NCBI GenBank assembly: GCA_022843165.1
Contig: JALHOD010000002.1
Location: 1 to 64,000, forward strand
From: Pseudorhodoplanes sp.
Lineage (GTDB): Bacteria; Pseudomonadota; Alphaproteobacteria; Rhizobiales; Xanthobacteraceae
Direction of reading: 5' to 3'
DNA: 64,000 nucleotides
The notes under the pieces: generated by a model
What the model saw: the letters and a program-made list of their open reading frames with translations, nothing else
Database searches by the model: none
Told to the model about the DNA's origin: nothing
Program-made: the position numbers and the translations under genes
In this document: in pieces, positions 36,540 through 45,990 of the stretch
Layout: each line of letters starts with the position of its first letter
Position numbering within the stretch: the first letter of the stretch is position 1

Positions 36540-37523
36540 ATGCCCGTCCGCAAGCCGAATTTCACCCCGCCCTTCAACATCGTGCGCGCGAGCCATGTCG
36601 ATTTCGGCGTGCGCGATCTGGCGAAGTCAAAAGCTTTCTACGTCGACTGCCTGGGCTATCTGATTACCGATGAAACCCCGGATGCGCTCTATCTGCGCGC
36701 GGTCGAGGAGCGCAACCACCATTCGATCGCGCTGCGCAAAACCAAGGAGCAGATCGTACACGCCCTCGGCTTCAAGTTGGCGAGCGAGGAAGATCTCGAC
36801 CGCGCCGCCTTCTGGTTCGCCCACAAGGGCTTTCCGACCTCGTTCCCGGAGGCGCCCTATCAGGGCCGTACGCTGCGAACCTGCGACATGTTCGGGATGC
36901 CGCTGGAATTCTATTTCCGCATGGACCAGGCCGAATGCATGTTGCGCAAATACGCCGCCTACAAGGGGGCGCGCATTCAGCGCATCGACCACATCAACTG
37001 CTTCACGCCAGACGTGCAGGCGTCCTATGAATTCTACAACGAGATCGGTTTCCGGCTGACCGAATATACCGAGACCGAAGGCGATGCCCCGAAACTCTGG
37101 GCGGTGTGGATGCACCGCAAAGGCAATGTCCACGATCTCGCCTTCACCAACGGCGCGGGTCCCCGCCTGCATCACATCGGCGTATGGACAGCAAGCTCGC
37201 TCGACATCCTGCACATCTGCGACGTGATGGCGTCCAGCGGATTCCTGTCCAACATGGAGCGCGGGCCAGGCCGGCATGGCATTTCCAACGCCTTTTTTCT
37301 CTATACCCGGGACCCCGACAATCACCGGGTCGAGTTGTTCACGTCGGATTATCTGACCGTGGACCCCGATCTTGAACCTTATCGCTGGTCGCTGCGCGAT
37401 CCGCAGCGGCAGACGCTCTGGGGCCAGCCGGCACCGAAATCCTGGTTCGAGGAAGGCTCATTGTTCGAAGGCGTGCCGGTGCGGCAGCCAGCGCTGGATG
37501 CGCAGCCAATCGTGGCGAGGTAG
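36540..37523 (+). CDS. hpaD: 3,4-dihydroxyphenylacetate 2,3-dioxygenase (type I extradiol)
   Basis: This 327-residue vicinal-oxygen-chelate enzyme opens the ring of homoprotocatechuate between C2 and C3. Two glyoxalase-like domains are present. The C-terminal one carries the metal triad His151 (RIDHINCF), His212 (RLHHIGVW) and Glu265 (NHRVELF), at spacings expected for the HPCD group from Brevibacterium and similar bacteria. This is the cupin-unlike, glyoxalase-fold type, not the LigB-fold HpaD of E. coli. It is third in the hpaF-hpaE-hpaD operon, 5 bp after hpaE. Confidence 0.92.
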   Translation: MPVRKPNFTPPFNIVRASHVDFGVRDLAKSKAFYVDCLGYLITDETPDALYLRAVEERNHHSIALRKTKEQIVHALGFKLASEEDLDRAAFWFAHKGFPTSFPEAPYQGRTLRTCDMFGMPLEFYFRMDQAECMLRKYAAYKGARIQRIDHINCFTPDVQASYEFYNEIGFRLTEYTETEGDAPKLWAVWMHRKGNVHDLAFTNGAGPRLHHIGVWTASSLDILHICDVMASSGFLSNMERGPGRHGISNAFFLYTRDPDNHRVELFTSDYLTVDPDLEPYRWSLRDPQRQTLWGQPAPKSWFEEGSLFEGVPVRQPALDAQPIVAR

Positions 37524-37539
37524 GCGGAGGTTTCGACCA

Positions 37540-37640
37540 ATCCACTCCGTTGCCCCCGGTCTTGACCCGGAGGTCCGCGTCTTTCTTTAGTGTGCATGGA
37601 ATCAAGCGTGGACGGCCGACAAGTCCGGCCACGACGACAC
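37540..37640. repeat. degenerate palindromic intergenic repeat
   Basis: Two inverted parts resemble the interspersed repeats of Bradyrhizobium-type genomes: CCCGGTCTTGACCCGGAGGTC and CGGCCGACAAGTCCGGCCACGACGAC. The core GGCCG-ACAAGTC-CGGCC can form a hairpin. Confidence 0.45.
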
Positions 37641-37649
37641 CGAGAGGCC

Positions 37650-38567
37650 ATGCACAATTCAATGAGATCACTCTTCATCGACTGCAATCACCAGCTTGCT
37701 CCGGTTTTCGCCCGCGTCCACCGGACGGACGATCCTCCGATCGACGTCAACACGCAGTCGTTCAGGACCGAAGACCTGCCGCGCCTGCTGGACGGCTACG
37801 CCATCGCGATTGACGACCATTCCGCAATGCCCACCTCGATCGTGGCGCAATGCCGCAGCCTGAAGCACATCGTGTTTCTGGGGACCGGCGCGGCGAGCTA
37901 CATGAACCTGGCGGAGTTGAAGGAGTTCGGTATCACGGTTCACACCATCCGCGGGTACGGCGACACCGCGGTGGCCGAACACACGATCGCGCTGATGTTC
38001 GCCGCCGCGCGCGATGTGGCAAAAATGGACCGCACATTGCGCGCTGGTACCTGGAAGCCGCTCGAAGGGACGCAGCTTCTGGGTAAGACGCTCGGAATTA
38101 TCGGCCTCGGCGGCATCGGCCGTGAAGTGGCGCGCATCGCCAAGGGCATCGGCATGGAGGTGATCGGCTGGAATCGCACCCCGCATGCCGACATTACGGT
38201 ACCGCTGGTCGGGATCGACGACTTGCTGGCGCGCTCCGACGTGGTCTCGCTGAACCTGACACTTGGCGAGGAAACCCGCAATTTCCTCAATGCCGAGCGC
38301 ATCGCGCGCATGAAGAAGGGCGCCATCTTCGTCAACACCGCCCGCGGCGCCCTGCTGGATGAGAATGCCTTGATCGCCGCGCTGAAAGCCGGACACATCG
38401 CCCATGCGGGGCTCGACGTGTTCCAGACCGAGCCACTGCCGGCCAATCACGCCCTCACCCAGATCGACAATGTGACCATCACGGCGCATTCCGCCTTCCG
38501 CACACTGGAGGCCTCGATGACGCTGCTGCGGCGGGCCATCGACATCGTGAAGACGATCAACATCTGA
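37650..38567 (+). CDS. D-2-hydroxyacid dehydrogenase
   Basis: This 305-residue NAD(P)-dependent reductase starts MHNSMRSLFIDCN after a GAGAGG ribosome-binding site. The Rossmann motif is GIIGLGGIGREVARIAKG. The catalytic set is Arg in NTARGALLDE, Glu in DVFQTEPLP, and His in ITAHSAFRTLEAS, where the usual TPH is TAH. It would interconvert a 2-keto acid and a D-2-hydroxy acid, possibly using a pathway product such as pyruvate or succinate semialdehyde. The substrate is unknown. Confidence 0.85.
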   Translation: MHNSMRSLFIDCNHQLAPVFARVHRTDDPPIDVNTQSFRTEDLPRLLDGYAIAIDDHSAMPTSIVAQCRSLKHIVFLGTGAASYMNLAELKEFGITVHTIRGYGDTAVAEHTIALMFAAARDVAKMDRTLRAGTWKPLEGTQLLGKTLGIIGLGGIGREVARIAKGIGMEVIGWNRTPHADITVPLVGIDDLLARSDVVSLNLTLGEETRNFLNAERIARMKKGAIFVNTARGALLDENALIAALKAGHIAHAGLDVFQTEPLPANHALTQIDNVTITAHSAFRTLEASMTLLRRAIDIVKTINI

Positions 38568-38612
38568 AACTTTTTTGCCCCTCCCGCGTTAGCGCTCGTT
38601 GGAGGGTGACCA

Positions 38613-39674
38613 ATGGCGGATCAGAAAACTCTGGCGGCTGTGGCCTCGCATGGTGCCGCGCGCCTGCCGTCCGTGGATGTCAACAGCTACAATGTGGAAC
38701 TGAAGGACGACGAAGGATTCATCGGCGACCGCGCCAGCAAGGGCGCGTTCCGCGACATCATCGAAAACTGGCGCAAGCCGCTGCGGAAAGCCGGGGAAGA
38801 CCCATTTGGCGACGAGCCCAGCGAGGCGATTTCCAAGAAATCGCTCGATGAGTTGCTGAGCAACGGCGAGGCCGAAGCCGCGGGCGTTCTGCAAGGCGCG
38901 ATCGAGGATTTCTCGCAGCAACTTGCCATCATCATCCGCCGCTTCCTCAAGCTGAAAGCCTGGGCCAAGACCGAGCGCATCGTCGTCGGAGGCGGCTTTC
39001 GCGCCAGCCGCGTCGGCGAACTGATCATCGGCCGCACGGCGGTCATCCTGAAGGCCGACAAGGTCGATATCGACCTGCGGCCGATTCGGAACGATCCGGA
39101 CGAGGCCGGGATTATCGGCGCGGCGCATCTCGCACCGTCCTGGATGTTCAAGGCGCATGACGCCATTCTCGGCGTCGATATCGGCGGCACCAATATCCGG
39201 GCCGGCGTGATCGATCTCAATCTCAAGAAGAAGGCGGATCTCTCCAAGGCCAGCGTCTGGAAATACGAACTCTGGCGGCATGCCGACGAGGACGACGTCA
39301 AGCGCGAAGATGCGGTCGAGAGCCTCGCCGCCATGCTGAAACGATTGATCGCGAAGGCAAAAAAAGAGAGCCTCGCGCTTGCGCCGTTCATCGGAATTGG
39401 CTGTCCGGGCAGGATTGAGGAGGATGGCTCGATCGACCGCGGGGCGCAGAACCTGCCCGGCAACTGGGAATCCAGCCGCTTCAACCTGCCCAAAAGCATC
39501 CATGAAGCGATCCCGAAGATCGGCGAAGACGATACTGCGATCGTTCTGCATAACGACGCCGTGGTGCAGGGCCTGTCGGAGGCGCCATTCATGCAAGACG
39601 TCGAGCATTGGGCGGTGCTGACCATCGGCACCGGGCTGGGCAACGCCAAATTCACGAATCGCAATGCCGACTGA
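38613..39674 (+). CDS. ROK-family protein with circularly permuted domain order
   Basis: The 353 residues carry the parts of a ROK sugar kinase in permuted order. What normally is the C-terminal half comes first: a helix pair, then RIVVGGGFRASRVGELIIGR at about 122-141 and EAGIIGAAHLAP near 164-175. The ATP-binding phosphate-1 motif GVDIGGTNIRAGVID follows at 187-201, then GIGCPG (261-266), the catalytic-base motif HNDAVVQG (Asp315) and TIGTGLGN at the very end. The ROK zinc motif CxCGxxGC is absent. Kinase activity and substrate are unknown. Confidence 0.85.
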   Translation: MADQKTLAAVASHGAARLPSVDVNSYNVELKDDEGFIGDRASKGAFRDIIENWRKPLRKAGEDPFGDEPSEAISKKSLDELLSNGEAEAAGVLQGAIEDFSQQLAIIIRRFLKLKAWAKTERIVVGGGFRASRVGELIIGRTAVILKADKVDIDLRPIRNDPDEAGIIGAAHLAPSWMFKAHDAILGVDIGGTNIRAGVIDLNLKKKADLSKASVWKYELWRHADEDDVKREDAVESLAAMLKRLIAKAKKESLALAPFIGIGCPGRIEEDGSIDRGAQNLPGNWESSRFNLPKSIHEAIPKIGEDDTAIVLHNDAVVQGLSEAPFMQDVEHWAVLTIGTGLGNAKFTNRNAD

Positions 39675-39809
39675 CGTGGCACCCTGCAACCAACCTGACG
39701 CCGGTCGCCCACCCTTCGTCACCCGCCCCACGGAACGATGACAAAAGCGCATTGACGCGCTCGCCTCCGCGCATCAAGAATAAGAAAAACAGAATGTGGG
39801 GAGGGTAGC

Positions 39810-40658
39810 GTGAAGCCGGCGCCGTTTGCCTACGCCAAAGCTCGTTCAGTCGAGGATGCCATCGCGCTGTTGGCGCAGCATGGCGAAGGCGCCAAACTGC
39901 TGGCCGGCGGGCAGAGCCTGATCGCCACCCTCAATATGCGGCTGTCGGCGCCCAGGATCCTCATCGATCTGAACGGGATTGCCGGCCTGAACAGTATCAC
40001 GCTGAAAGGCGGCGAGGTCGAGATCGGCGCGATGACGCGGCACGCTGAGATCGAGCGCTCCGATGTGATCAGGAAACACGCGCCGCTGATTGCCATGGCG
40101 ATGCCGCACATCGCCCATCCCGCCATCCGCAACCGCGGCACCATCGGCGGTTCGATCGCCTTCGCAGATCCAGCGGCGGAATTGCCGGCCTGCCTGCTGG
40201 CGCTCGGCGGCTTGGTCGAGATCGCAGGCCCCAAAGGCAAGCGGACGGTGAAGGCCGACGATTATTTCAAGGGACTATACGAGACCGCCATCGGCGCGTG
40301 CGACATGCTCACCGGCATTCGCCTGCCGGCGGCACCCGCCGCATCGCGCTACGGCTTCGCCGAACTGTCGCGCCGACACGGCGACTATGCCGTCGCGGGA
40401 CTGGCCGCATCGGCGACGTTCGCCAGCGGCAAACTGACGAAGGTGCGGCTGGCCTTTTTCGGCGTCGATCTGACGCCGGTGCGCGCGAAAGCCGCGGAAA
40501 TGGCGCTGGCAGGCGGGGATCTCGACAAGGCGGTTGCCGCACTCGCCTCCGATCTCGATCCGCCAGACGACATCCAGGAAAACGGTGCCGTGAAAAAACA
40601 TCTTGCGGGCGTGCTGCTGCGTCGCGTTGTGCAGCAACTGACGGAGACGCGCGCATGA
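39810..40658 (+). CDS. molybdenum hydroxylase, FAD-binding medium subunit
   Basis: This 282-residue subunit of the xanthine dehydrogenase/CO dehydrogenase family passes electrons from the 2Fe-2S clusters to FAD. FAD-binding motifs KLLAGGQSLIATLNMRL (about 30-46) and NRGTIGGSIAFADPAAELPAC (about 107-127) match the CoxM type. It begins with GTG at 39810, and its stop overlaps the small-subunit start (ATGA), so the three genes form one coupled operon in the order medium-small-large. Confidence 0.92.
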   Translation: MKPAPFAYAKARSVEDAIALLAQHGEGAKLLAGGQSLIATLNMRLSAPRILIDLNGIAGLNSITLKGGEVEIGAMTRHAEIERSDVIRKHAPLIAMAMPHIAHPAIRNRGTIGGSIAFADPAAELPACLLALGGLVEIAGPKGKRTVKADDYFKGLYETAIGACDMLTGIRLPAAPAASRYGFAELSRRHGDYAVAGLAASATFASGKLTKVRLAFFGVDLTPVRAKAAEMALAGGDLDKAVAALASDLDPPDDIQENGAVKKHLAGVLLRRVVQQLTETRA

Positions 40659-41140
40659 ACGAAATGTGCGACATCTCCCTCACCGTCAATGGCGAACGGG
40701 TGAGCGAACGGGTCGAGGCGCGTAAGTCCCTGGTCGATTTCCTGCGCGACGACCTGACCCTGACCGGTAGCCATGTCGGCTGCGAGCATGGCGTCTGCGG
40801 CGCCTGCACGGTGCGGGTCAATGGCGAGATCGTGCGTGGCTGCCTGATGCTGGCTGTGCAATGCGACGGCGCGAGTGTCGAGACCATCGAAGGCGTATCC
40901 GACAGCGGCGAGATCGCCGATCTGCAGGAGGCGTTCCAGAAACGCAATGCGCTGCAATGCGGCTTCTGCACACCCGGCATGCTGCTGACGGCGCAGGATC
41001 TGCTGTCGAACGATCAGACACCGAGCCGCGATCATATCCGCGAACACATTTCAGGCAATTACTGCCGCTGCACGGGCTATCACGCGATCGTGGATGCGGT
41101 GGAATCGGTGGCGCAGGCGCGCAAGGGGAGCCGCAAGTGA
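40655..41140 (+). CDS. molybdenum hydroxylase, 2Fe-2S small subunit
   Basis: This 161-residue subunit has two [2Fe-2S] clusters. The plant-ferredoxin-type N-terminal domain shows GCEHGVCGACTVRVNGEIVRGC. The four-helix C-terminal domain shows CGFCTPGM and NYCRCTGYHAIV. All eight cluster cysteines are present. It bridges the molybdenum centre of the large subunit and FAD of the medium subunit. Its stop overlaps the large-subunit start (GTGA at 41137). Confidence 0.95.
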   Translation: MNEMCDISLTVNGERVSERVEARKSLVDFLRDDLTLTGSHVGCEHGVCGACTVRVNGEIVRGCLMLAVQCDGASVETIEGVSDSGEIADLQEAFQKRNALQCGFCTPGMLLTAQDLLSNDQTPSRDHIREHISGNYCRCTGYHAIVDAVESVAQARKGSRK

Positions 41141-43533
41141 AAATCGTCGCCGATGTCCCCTCCCCGCTCACCGCCCTCGACCGGCCCAATTCCTATATCG
41201 GCCGCGCGGTCCCGCGTCCCAATCTGGCACGGCTGACGCAGGGACGCGCGCAGTATGTCAGCGATGTGGTGCTGCCGCGCATGGCACATGTCGCCTATCT
41301 TCGCTCGCCTTACGCACATGCCCGCATCACAAGGATCGACAAGACCGCTGCCGAAAAGGGGAAAGGCGTGATCGCCGTCGTCACCGGCGCAGAATTGTCG
41401 AAAGTCATCACGCCATGGGTCGGCGTGCTGTCGCATCTGAAAGGCATCAAATCGGCGCCACAACATGCCGTCGCGGTCGATCGCGCCTGCTGGCAGGGCG
41501 AGGCGGTGTGCGCTGTCGTCGCCCGAACGCGCGCCGAGGCCGAGGATGCCTGCGAGCTGATCGGAATCGACTACGAGGAACTGACCCCGGTCACCGATCC
41601 GGAAACCGCGCTCGACAAGGCGACGCCGGTCATCCATCCTGAGCTCGGGGACAATCTCACCTTCGAGCGCACACTCGATGCCGGAGAAGTGGACAAGGCA
41701 TTCAGGGAGTCCGACGCAGTGGTCGAGGCAACCTTCGTTTTCGGCCGCCATACCGGCGTCTGCAACGAGCCGCGCGCCATCGTCGCCGACTGGAACCCCG
41801 GCGAACAGCGCCTGACCGTCTATCACGGCACCCAGGCGCCGCACATGATGATGAACCTCTTTGCCAAGCATCTTGGCCTGGAGGAATACCAGGTGCGCGT
41901 GCTTACCAAGGATGTCGGTGGCTCCTTCGGCATCAAGGTCCACACCTATGCAGACGAGATGGCCGTGGTGGCGCTGTCAAAATTGCTCAAGCGCCCGGTG
42001 AAATTCGTCGCCGACCGGATCGAGAGTTTTGTCACCGACATCCACGCCCGCGACCATCGCGTGAAGGGCAAGATCGGCGTGATGCAGGACGGCACCATCA
42101 CCGCCTTCGAGATCGACGACCTCACCGGTATCGGCCCCTATTCGGTCTATCCGCGCACCTCCGGCATCGAGGCTAACCAGGTTGTGAACCTGACCGGCGG
42201 CCCATACAAGTGCCCGAATTATCGCGCCCGCGCGCGCGTGGTGTTCCAGAATAAAAACGTCATGTGCCAGTACCGCGCTGTGGGACACCCGATCGCCACC
42301 GGCGTGACCGAAGGCCTGGTTGATCTCGCAGCCGCGAAGATCGGCATGGACCCGGCCGAATTGCGCCGGAAAAATCTCTATCCTGACGACGGCTATCCGG
42401 CGACGGGGGCCTCCGGCATCAAGTTCGAAAAGCTGTCACACCACGCCTCGCTCGACAAGATTCTGGCGATGATGGACTACAAGGCGCTGCGAGCCGATCA
42501 GGCGGCAGCGCGCAAGCAGGGCATTCATCGCGGGATCGGTTTCGCGTCGTTCATCGAAGTGACCAATCCGAGCGCGGCCTTCTATGGGGTCGGCGGCGCG
42601 CGCATTTCGTCGCAGGACGGCGCAACCGTGCGGCTCGACGCAACCGGCGCGATCTTTATCCATAGCGGCGTTACTGAACAAGGCCAGGGCGCGGAAGCGG
42701 TGCTGGCACAATGCGTCGCCTCTTCCTTCGGCGTACCGATTGATCGCGTGCGCGTCATCACCGGCGACACCGACAACGTACCCTATGGCGGCGGCACCTG
42801 GGCCTCGCGCGCGGCTGGGATCGGCGGAGAAGCGGCCTGGCAGGCCGGAAAGGCATTGCGGCAGAACGTGCTGGCAGCAGCGGCCTCCATCCTGCAGGCG
42901 CAGCCCGAGGGGCTCGACATCAAGGACGGCATCGTGGTCGACAAGGGCACCGACCGCGAGCGGATCACGCTCGATGAGGTGGCGCGCATCTGCTATTTCC
43001 GGCCCGACACCCTGCCGCCCGGCTTCCAGGCCGAGTTGATGGCGACGCGGCATTATGTGCCGCGCGCCTGGCCGTTCGCTTTCACCAACGGCGTCCAGGC
43101 GAGCTATCTGGAAGTCGACACCGACACCGGCTTCGTGAAACTGCTGAGACACTGGTGCGTGGAGGATTGCGGCACCGTGATCAATCCGCAGCTTGTGGAC
43201 GAGCAAATCCGCGGCGGCATCGTGCAAGGCCTCGGCGGCGCGCTTTTCGAGAACTGCCTCTATGACGAGCGCGGACAGATGCTGAACGGCAACATGGCGG
43301 ATTATCTGGTGCCGATGGCCATGGAAATGCCGGACATGGAGATCGGGCACGTGGTGACGCCTACGGCCGACTCGGAGCTTGGCGCCAAAGGCGCGGGCGA
43401 AGCCGGCACCGCCGGCGCACCGGCCGCCGTGATGAACGCCATCAACGACGCCCTGCGCCCGCTCGGCGCAATTTCACTAACTGAAATGCCGTTCACGCCG
43501 GGGCGCATTTTGAAGGCGCTGGGCAAAGTGTAA
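41137..43533 (+). CDS. molybdenum hydroxylase, large (Mo-cofactor) subunit
   Basis: This 798-residue catalytic subunit binds molybdopterin cytosine dinucleotide. The FG loop is KDVGGSFGIKVHTY. The position of the CO-dehydrogenase active-site loop (AYRCSFR) reads CQYRAVGHPIATG, with no Cys, so this is not a CO dehydrogenase. The catalytic Glu is in GAKGAGEAGTAGAP near the C-terminus. Such enzymes add a hydroxyl from water to N-heteroaromatic rings (nicotinate, isoquinoline) or aldehydes. The nearby flavin hydroxylase resembling 2,6-dihydroxypyridine hydroxylase favours a ring substrate, which is inference. Confidence 0.92.
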   Translation: MKIVADVPSPLTALDRPNSYIGRAVPRPNLARLTQGRAQYVSDVVLPRMAHVAYLRSPYAHARITRIDKTAAEKGKGVIAVVTGAELSKVITPWVGVLSHLKGIKSAPQHAVAVDRACWQGEAVCAVVARTRAEAEDACELIGIDYEELTPVTDPETALDKATPVIHPELGDNLTFERTLDAGEVDKAFRESDAVVEATFVFGRHTGVCNEPRAIVADWNPGEQRLTVYHGTQAPHMMMNLFAKHLGLEEYQVRVLTKDVGGSFGIKVHTYADEMAVVALSKLLKRPVKFVADRIESFVTDIHARDHRVKGKIGVMQDGTITAFEIDDLTGIGPYSVYPRTSGIEANQVVNLTGGPYKCPNYRARARVVFQNKNVMCQYRAVGHPIATGVTEGLVDLAAAKIGMDPAELRRKNLYPDDGYPATGASGIKFEKLSHHASLDKILAMMDYKALRADQAAARKQGIHRGIGFASFIEVTNPSAAFYGVGGARISSQDGATVRLDATGAIFIHSGVTEQGQGAEAVLAQCVASSFGVPIDRVRVITGDTDNVPYGGGTWASRAAGIGGEAAWQAGKALRQNVLAAAASILQAQPEGLDIKDGIVVDKGTDRERITLDEVARICYFRPDTLPPGFQAELMATRHYVPRAWPFAFTNGVQASYLEVDTDTGFVKLLRHWCVEDCGTVINPQLVDEQIRGGIVQGLGGALFENCLYDERGQMLNGNMADYLVPMAMEMPDMEIGHVVTPTADSELGAKGAGEAGTAGAPAAVMNAINDALRPLGAISLTEMPFTPGRILKALGKV

Positions 43534-43631
43534 CCGCATAGCCTCACTAGACGGCACAGCATCATCCGGTCAAAATCCGCCCCGCTTGCAACAAGACTGC
43601 CGGAGCAACCGGTGGATCACGGGAGGTCTGT

Positions 43632-44585
43632 GTGAATATCAAGGTCGGCAAAGAGGCTATCGAGAAGGCGTCGCAGGAACTAAGCAACTGGGGCCGTTGG
43701 GGCAAGGATGACCAGATCGGCACGCTCAACCACATCACGCCGCAGGACATCGTCCAGGCCGCAAGCCTGATCCGCACCGGCAAGGTGTTCGCGCTAGGCA
43801 TTCCGCTCGACCGTAACGGCCCGCAGACCGGCCTGTTCGGCGGTCGCTTCAACCCGATCCATCAGATGCTGGCGACCGGTACGGACGCGGTGGCCGGCCA
43901 ACAGGACTGGAACAAGATCCGCTATGCCGACGACACGCTGAATCTCTGCGTGCAGGGCGCCACGCACTGGGACGCGCTCGGCCACATCTTCTACGAGGAC
44001 AAGGCCTATAACGGTCATGATGCCAAGCTGATCGACTCGCGCGGCCTCTCGGTGCTCGGCATCGAGCATTCCAAGAGCAAGATGGTTGGTCGGGGCGTGC
44101 TGCTCGACATCGCGCGGCATCGCGGTGTCGACTGGCTGAAGGACGGCGAAGGCATTTCCAACGACGAACTCGACAGATGCGCCAAAGACCAGAATGTCGA
44201 TATCCGCAAGGGCGATTTCGTCATCGTGCGCACTGGCCAGATGGAGCGCTGCCTCAAGGAAGGCGAATGGGGTGGCTATGCCGGCGGCGACGCGCCCGGC
44301 GTGAAATTCGAGAATTGCTACTGGTGCCAAGACAAGCAGATCGCCGCGATTTGCTCCGACACCTGGGGCGTGGAAGTGCGGCCGAACGAGACCACGGAGG
44401 CGAACCAGCCCTGGCACTGGGTCGTGATCCCCGCCATGGGCCTGTGCATGGGCGAGATCTTCTATCTTAAGGAACTGGCGGAAGACTGTGAGAATGACGG
44501 CATCTACGAATTCTTCTTCGCTGGCCCGCCGCTGATCATTACGGGCGGCACCGGCTCGCCGATCAATCCGCAGGCGATCAAGTAA
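43632..44585 (+). CDS. cyclase-family metal-dependent hydrolase (long form)
   Basis: This 317-residue member of the cyclase/kynurenine formamidase family hydrolyses amides, lactams or lactones. The metal motif is [21 protein letters not shown], a His-Trp-Asp-x3-His form of HxDxxx[13 protein letters not shown] follows near 155-167. The GTG start has a GGGAGG ribosome-binding site. Location directly after a molybdenum hydroxylase suggests ring opening of a hydroxylated heterocycle or lactam. Isatin hydrolase is a family member of known function. Confidence 0.85.
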   Translation: MNIKVGKEAIEKASQELSNWGRWGKDDQIGTLNHITPQDIVQAASLIRTGKVFALGIPLDRNGPQTGLFGGRFNPIHQMLATGTDAVAGQQDWNKIRYADDTLNLCVQGATHWDALGHIFYEDKAYNGHDAKLIDSRGLSVLGIEHSKSKMVGRGVLLDIARHRGVDWLKDGEGISNDELDRCAKDQNVDIRKGDFVIVRTGQMERCLKEGEWGGYAGGDAPGVKFENCYWCQDKQIAAICSDTWGVEVRPNETTEANQPWHWVVIPAMGLCMGEIFYLKELAEDCENDGIYEFFFAGPPLIITGGTGSPINPQAIK

Positions 44586-44623
44586 GCAACCGCCTCGTCA
44601 GAGATAAAAGCAGGGAGGACGCC

Positions 44624-45931
44624 ATGGCCCGTCACCTCAAGTGCGGCATGGATGCGACGGTCGCCGAAGCGGCGGACGCCAAGGTGCGCGGCACCGTCGA
44701 AGACATTCTGGGCGATGTGAAAGCGCGCGGTGACGCCGCCATCCGCGATCTGTCGAAGAAATTCGATAACTGGGAACCGGCGAATTTCCGCCTCACGCCG
44801 CAGGAGATTGAACACGCAATCTCCCAGGTCTCCAGGCGAGATATCGAAGACATCAAGTTTGCGCAGGCGCAGGTGCGCAACTTCGCGCAGAAGCAACGCG
44901 AAACGATGCAGGACCTGGAAGTGGAAACGCTGCCCGGCGTCGTCCTCGGCCACAAGCATGTTCCGGTGAATTCCATCGGCTGCTATGTGCCTGGCGGCCG
45001 CTATCCGATGGTGGCGTCGGCGCATATGTCGATCGTCACCGCGCGCGTCGCAGGCGTGAAGCGCATTATCGCCTGCGCGCCGCCATTCAAAGGCGGACCG
45101 CATCCTGCGATCGTCGCCGCCATGCATTTCGGCGGTGCCGATGAAATCTACGTGCTGGGCGGCGTGCAGGCGGTGGCGGCAATGGCGCTCGGCACCGACG
45201 CGATTTCACCGGTGGATATGATCGTCGGCCCTGGCAATGCCTATGTGGCGGAGGCGAAGCGGCAATTGTTCGGACGCATCGGCATCGACCTGCTGGCCGG
45301 ACCGACCGAGACCCTGATCATCGCCGACGACAGCGTGGACGCGGAAATGTGCGCGACCGACCTGCTGGGGCAGGCCGAGCACGGCCCGACCTCCCCTGCC
45401 GTGCTCATCACCAATTCCGAGAAGCTCGCCAAGGAGACGATGGCGGAAGTCGAGCGACTGCTGTCGATTCTGCCTACCGCGGACGCCGCGGGCCAGGCCT
45501 GGAGGGATTTCGGCGAAGTGATTGTCTGCGACAGCGTGGACGAGATGGTGGCGGAGGCCGACCGCGTCGCTTCCGAGCATGTGCAGGTGATGACCCGCGA
45601 TCCTGACTATTTCCTGAACAACATGACCAATTACGGCGCGCTGTTCCTCGGCCCGCGCACCAACGTGGCCTATGGCGACAAGGTGATCGGCACCAATCAC
45701 ACCCTGCCGACCAAGAAGAATGCGCGCTTCACCGGAGGTCTGTGGGTCGGAAAATTCCTCAAGACCTGCACCTATCAGAAGGTGATGACCGATCAGGCGA
45801 GCGCGATGATCGGAGAATATTGCTCGCGGCTCTGCGTGCTGGAAGGTTTTCTGGGTCACGCCGAGCAGGCCAATATCCGTGTGCGCCGCTATGGCGGACG
45901 CAACATCGCCTATGCGACTGCGGCGGAGTAA
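44624..45931 (+). CDS. HisD-like zinc dehydrogenase (not histidine biosynthesis)
   Basis: This 435-residue histidinol-dehydrogenase-fold protein keeps [14 protein letters not shown] (zinc ligands Gln and His), GTNHTLPT and [15 protein letters not shown]. However, the LGLADF segment of true HisD, holding a zinc-ligand Asp, reads LWVGKF here. This pattern fits the HpsN-like group (sulfopropanediol dehydrogenase and relatives) that oxidise alcohols to acids in two steps. In this cluster it likely oxidises an alcohol side-chain or ring-fission product. No other histidine gene is near. Confidence 0.85.
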   Translation: MARHLKCGMDATVAEAADAKVRGTVEDILGDVKARGDAAIRDLSKKFDNWEPANFRLTPQEIEHAISQVSRRDIEDIKFAQAQVRNFAQKQRETMQDLEVETLPGVVLGHKHVPVNSIGCYVPGGRYPMVASAHMSIVTARVAGVKRIIACAPPFKGGPHPAIVAAMHFGGADEIYVLGGVQAVAAMALGTDAISPVDMIVGPGNAYVAEAKRQLFGRIGIDLLAGPTETLIIADDSVDAEMCATDLLGQAEHGPTSPAVLITNSEKLAKETMAEVERLLSILPTADAAGQAWRDFGEVIVCDSVDEMVAEADRVASEHVQVMTRDPDYFLNNMTNYGALFLGPRTNVAYGDKVIGTNHTLPTKKNARFTGGLWVGKFLKTCTYQKVMTDQASAMIGEYCSRLCVLEGFLGHAEQANIRVRRYGGRNIAYATAAE

Positions 45932-45990
45932 GCGTTTGATGAAACCGCATCGAATCTTATCCGTATCTCATCTTTTGAAAGCAGATATGG

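Noticed and set aside
36540-37523. E. coli-type (LigB-fold) HpaD
   Set aside because: The His-His-Glu triad and two glyoxalase domains place it in the vicinal-oxygen-chelate type; the LigB fold is found instead at 55919-56749.
41137-43533. Annotation as carbon-monoxide dehydrogenase
   Set aside because: The active-site loop with the Cys (AYRCSFR) is absent; the equivalent reads CQYRAVGHP, so only the broader molybdenum hydroxylase family is claimed.
44624-45931. Annotation as histidinol dehydrogenase of histidine synthesis
   Set aside because: The zinc-ligand region differs and no other his gene is adjacent; the catabolic context fits an HpsN-like alcohol dehydrogenase better.
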